Origin: Rhodobacter sp.
Lineage (GTDB): Bacteria; Pseudomonadota; Alphaproteobacteria; Rhodobacterales; Rhodobacteraceae
Direction of reading: 5' to 3'
Assembly: GCA_027489175.1 (NCBI GenBank)
Contig: JAIYAE010000004.1
Coordinates: 248,001 to 312,000, forward strand
Length of the DNA: 64,000 nt
Under the pieces are notes generated by a model. That model had not been told where the DNA came from and ran no database searches. It saw only the letters and a list, made by a program, of their open reading frames with translations. Below are positions 61,942 to 64,000 of this stretch, piece after piece. The position numbers and the translations under genes were made by a program. Numbering within the stretch: the first letter of the stretch is position 1; each line of letters begins with the position of its first letter.

Positions 61942-62898
61942 CTATCCAGCGGACTCGTCGCCCTTCTCAACCAGTACGGCCAAGGTGGCGGCTGCGTTCC
62001 TCAGGGCCGTTCGCCCCTGGTCCCAGACCTCGGGACCCGTACCGAAATGCCTAGCAAGCCAGGCAAAGGTCATGCGCCGCGTCACTTCCAGCGCATCGGG
62101 AACTTCGGCCTCGGTCTCTTTTGCGTCAAGCCCGGCGATACCCCCAAGGCCATGGCCCACATTGGCAATGGTCAATAGGGCGTCCGCTCCTGGCGCGTCG
62201 GTGAAGGCATCGGCGTGCCAGTCGGGGCCGCGCGGCGTGAAGTGCGGATCGTCGTCCGCCCCGCAGACCACCAGAAACGGCTTTCGCATCGTGCTGAAGT
62301 CGACGTCGAAAAAGGGAAATCGCGCGGCGCTTTCGGGGGTGAGGGTGTCGCCGCCCCGACCGGGGGCAGCCAGCAGGACGCCTGCTCCGATGCGCGGATC
62401 CAAGAAATCTTCCCCTTGCAACCGTGCACCAAGCAGCAGCGCCGAAGTATGTCCGCCAAACGAATGCCCGGCCACCGCGATCCGGGAACGGTCAAGGCGC
62501 CCCGCCACCGCCGGCGCCTGCCGCTCTACCTCGTCAAGCTGGTCAAGGATTGCGCGCATCTCGGCCACCCTTTCCCGCCAGTAGAAGGGCGCTTCTGATC
62601 GGTCCGGCCCCAATCCGCCCACGCGAGAGCTTGCGTGCGTCGGCTGGATGACCGCAAGGCCGCGCTCTGCCCAAAACTGGACAAGCGGCGCATAGCCGTC
62701 CTTTGACGGAGTATACAGCGACGGCCCGTATCCATGCGAGAACAAGACGATGGGAAGGTCGCGGCCCGCAGCTGGCGCGGTCAGCCGAAGCTCCAGTTCC
62801 GGACGGTCCGGCAAGGTCAGCCGGATCGGGGTATAGGCCACGGTCAGTGCGGGTTTGGGTGTCGGCAGTTGCCGGGCGATGTCGATCAGTCGGTTCAT
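61942..62898 (-). CDS. Alpha/beta hydrolase (PAF-acetylhydrolase/dienelactone-hydrolase-like)
   Basis: 318 residues: PIVLFSHGYGPSLYTP (HG oxyanion loop), nucleophile AVAGHSFGGHTSALL, Asp in VVCGADDDPHF, His in IANVGHGLGG. No signal peptide, so cytosolic. Esterase or lipase of unknown substrate. Downstream of and on the same strand as the SDR at 62970, about 70 bp apart. Confidence 0.87.
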   Translation of the reverse strand: MNRLIDIARQLPTPKPALTVAYTPIRLTLPDRPELELRLTAPAAGRDLPIVLFSHGYGPSLYTPSKDGYAPLVQFWAERGLAVIQPTHASSRVGGLGPDRSEAPFYWRERVAEMRAILDQLDEVERQAPAVAGRLDRSRIAVAGHSFGGHTSALLLGARLQGEDFLDPRIGAGVLLAAPGRGGDTLTPESAARFPFFDVDFSTMRKPFLVVCGADDDPHFTPRGPDWHADAFTDAPGADALLTIANVGHGLGGIAGLDAKETEAEVPDALEVTRRMTFAWLARHFGTGPEVWDQGRTALRNAAATLAVLVEKGDESAG

Positions 62899-62969
62899 TC
62901 TTCAGCTTTCCTTTGGGCGCAACGACAGCTCGCATCTGCTGCCGCTGCTGTTGGCGGGCCGTCAGTTCA

Positions 62970-63728
62970 TCAAGCGGCAGAGCGGCGATGTTCCTGAAAC
63001 AGAGCCTCGGCATCGGGCCCGGCGGGCAGAACGATCGGGGCGTCGACATCGGTGACGGCACGCCAGACCGCGTTCGCCACATCCTGTGCCGTCGTCTTTT
63101 CGGTCGCGTTCCGCAAAGACTGGAAACGGGCTTGCATGAAGGCGCCGTAGGCATCGGGAACATCCATCCCCATACGCGCCACGGCGTTCTTGCCGAACGC
63201 GGTCTCTGGCGCGCTCCCGGGAAGAACGAGACGGGTCCGAATGCCAAACTCAGCGGCTTCCAGGGCGAAGCTCTCTGTGAACGCGTTCACCGCAGCCTTG
63301 CTGGCCGAGTAGATCGAGAGCGCAGGCAGCGGAAGCAACGTGACGCTGGAGCTGATGTTGACGATCACGCCGCTTCGGCGCTGGCGCATCTGGGGCATCA
63401 CAGCCCGTGTCATTGCCATGGTGCCAAGCACGTTGATCTCAAAAAGCTCGCGCGCCTTGTCGATGTCAGCCCCTTCCAGCACGTTCAGCATTCCGACGCC
63501 GGCATTGTTGACCAGCGCGTCGATCGGCCCGGCTTCGGCCAGCGCAGACGTGATGCTTTGGGGCTTGGTGACGTCAAGCGGAAGGATGAGAAGGCGATCC
63601 GATAAAGGAAGTCCATCGGTTGCAGGCGTGCGCATCGTTGCAACAACCTCCCAGCCTTTGTCCAGGAAGCGACCGGCGATGGCCTGTCCGAAGCCCGAGG
63701 AACAGCCGGTGATAAGAATACGGGGCAT
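62970..63728 (-). CDS. Short-chain dehydrogenase/reductase (SDR)
   Basis: 252-residue classical SDR: ILITGCSSGFGQAIAGRFLD (cofactor loop), LVNNAGVGM, VNISSSVTLLPLP (Ser), YSASKAAVNAF (Tyr-x-x-x-Lys). No C-terminal membrane anchor. Start at 63728 has AGGAGAGACCCA. Divergent from an AraC-type gene, its likely activator, with which it forms a common regulatory layout. Confidence 0.9.
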   Translation of the reverse strand: MPRILITGCSSGFGQAIAGRFLDKGWEVVATMRTPATDGLPLSDRLLILPLDVTKPQSITSALAEAGPIDALVNNAGVGMLNVLEGADIDKARELFEINVLGTMAMTRAVMPQMRQRRSGVIVNISSSVTLLPLPALSIYSASKAAVNAFTESFALEAAEFGIRTRLVLPGSAPETAFGKNAVARMGMDVPDAYGAFMQARFQSLRNATEKTTAQDVANAVWRAVTDVDAPIVLPAGPDAEALFQEHRRSAA

Positions 63729-63800
63729 TGGGTCTCTCCTTATTTGTGTGACGAGGAGATAGACGCGCTGGGGTGGACAATCTATATTCTGAAGTCCGCG

Positions 63801-64000
63801 ATGATTAATCAAAAGTCCGAAAACATGCCCGAACTTCCTTCAGACCCGTTGTCCAGCGTGGTGGCGCTTCTCAAACTTCGTCCGGACATCTCGAAGATGG
63901 TCGAGGCCGGGGGGCGCTGGCAGGTCGAGCGTGCCGATATGGCCAGCCCGTTCTACGCCGCCATTGTGGAGGGACGCGCGCGTTTGCTTGTGAAAGGGCA
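63801..64000 (+). CDS. AraC-type regulator with cupin domain, partial
   Basis: First 66 residues before the right window edge: LPSDPLSSVVALLKLRPDIS and a beta-rich AraC-binding cupin start (GGRWQVERADMASPFYAAIV, then EGRARLLVKG). The C-terminal HTH lies outside the window, so the family call rests on this N-terminal pattern and the divergent SDR gene. Confidence 0.7.
   Translation, partial: MINQKSENMPELPSDPLSSVVALLKLRPDISKMVEAGGRWQVERADMASPFYAAIVEGRARLLVKG

Overview
The window is GC-rich, densely packed chromosomal DNA from an alphaproteobacterium, most likely Rhodobacterales (Rhodobacter/Tabrizicola/Gemmobacter-like). The basis is codon use, a polyol operon of the Rhodobacter sphaeroides smo type, many TRAP/ABC transporters with divergent regulators, and a CtrA-like TTAA-N7-TTAA box. 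No rRNA, CRISPR array, phage, integrase or IS element was seen. One tRNA-Gly(TCC) is present.

Layout. (1) 1-3538, minus: the start of a sorbitol/mannitol uptake operon (HAD phosphatase, SorC-type regulator, SmoE-like binding protein, first permease cut by the window edge). (2) 4061-18527: a Wzx/Wzy-type exopolysaccharide locus. It has a WecG/TagA-type and two GT2 glycosyltransferases, an O-antigen-ligase/polymerase-like protein, a flippase, a Tat-exported GH9 glycosidase, an OPX/ExoF-like export protein, a UbiA-like membrane protein, an ExoY-like priming transferase and an ExoP-like co-polymerase whose Walker A lysine is replaced by cysteine. (3) 18792-26275: a TRAP transporter, flavin reductase, aldo/keto reductase and LLM monooxygenase in one operon, divergent from a GntR regulator and a Gfo/Idh/MocA protein. 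The enzyme set matches the oxidative sulfoquinovose (sulfo-SMO) pathway, here with a TRAP importer and possibly an NAD-dependent glycosidase. (4) 26530-26603: tRNA-Gly.

(5) 26828-43465: a large catabolic cluster of unknown substrate. It has two divergent histidinol-dehydrogenase-like enzymes, an SDR, two two-domain SnoaL-like proteins, a bicupin, a MetE-C-like protein, an alpha/beta hydrolase, an HpaI-type aldolase, a complete carbohydrate-type ABC importer, a LacI regulator and an amidase preceded by a 51-residue AtzG/GatC-like small protein. Four near-identical 16-bp palindromes (consensus TTGCATACGTATGCAA) lie upstream of the three minus-strand units and of the second HisD-like gene, and tie the cluster into one LacI regulon. 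This is the best candidate here for an undescribed system.

(6) 43651-64000: many small regulator-plus-enzyme units. These are a PNPOx/ferredoxin-reductase fusion, GST, LysR, SDR and Atu4866-like genes, a CARB-like class A beta-lactamase with a divergent AmpR-type LysR, TetR units with readable operators, a prolyl oligopeptidase, GNAT and CPBP proteins, aldo/keto reductase, NmrA/SnoaL, a methionine aminopeptidase divergent from a ParD-like antitoxin gene, alpha/beta hydrolases, an SDR, and the start of an AraC-type regulator.
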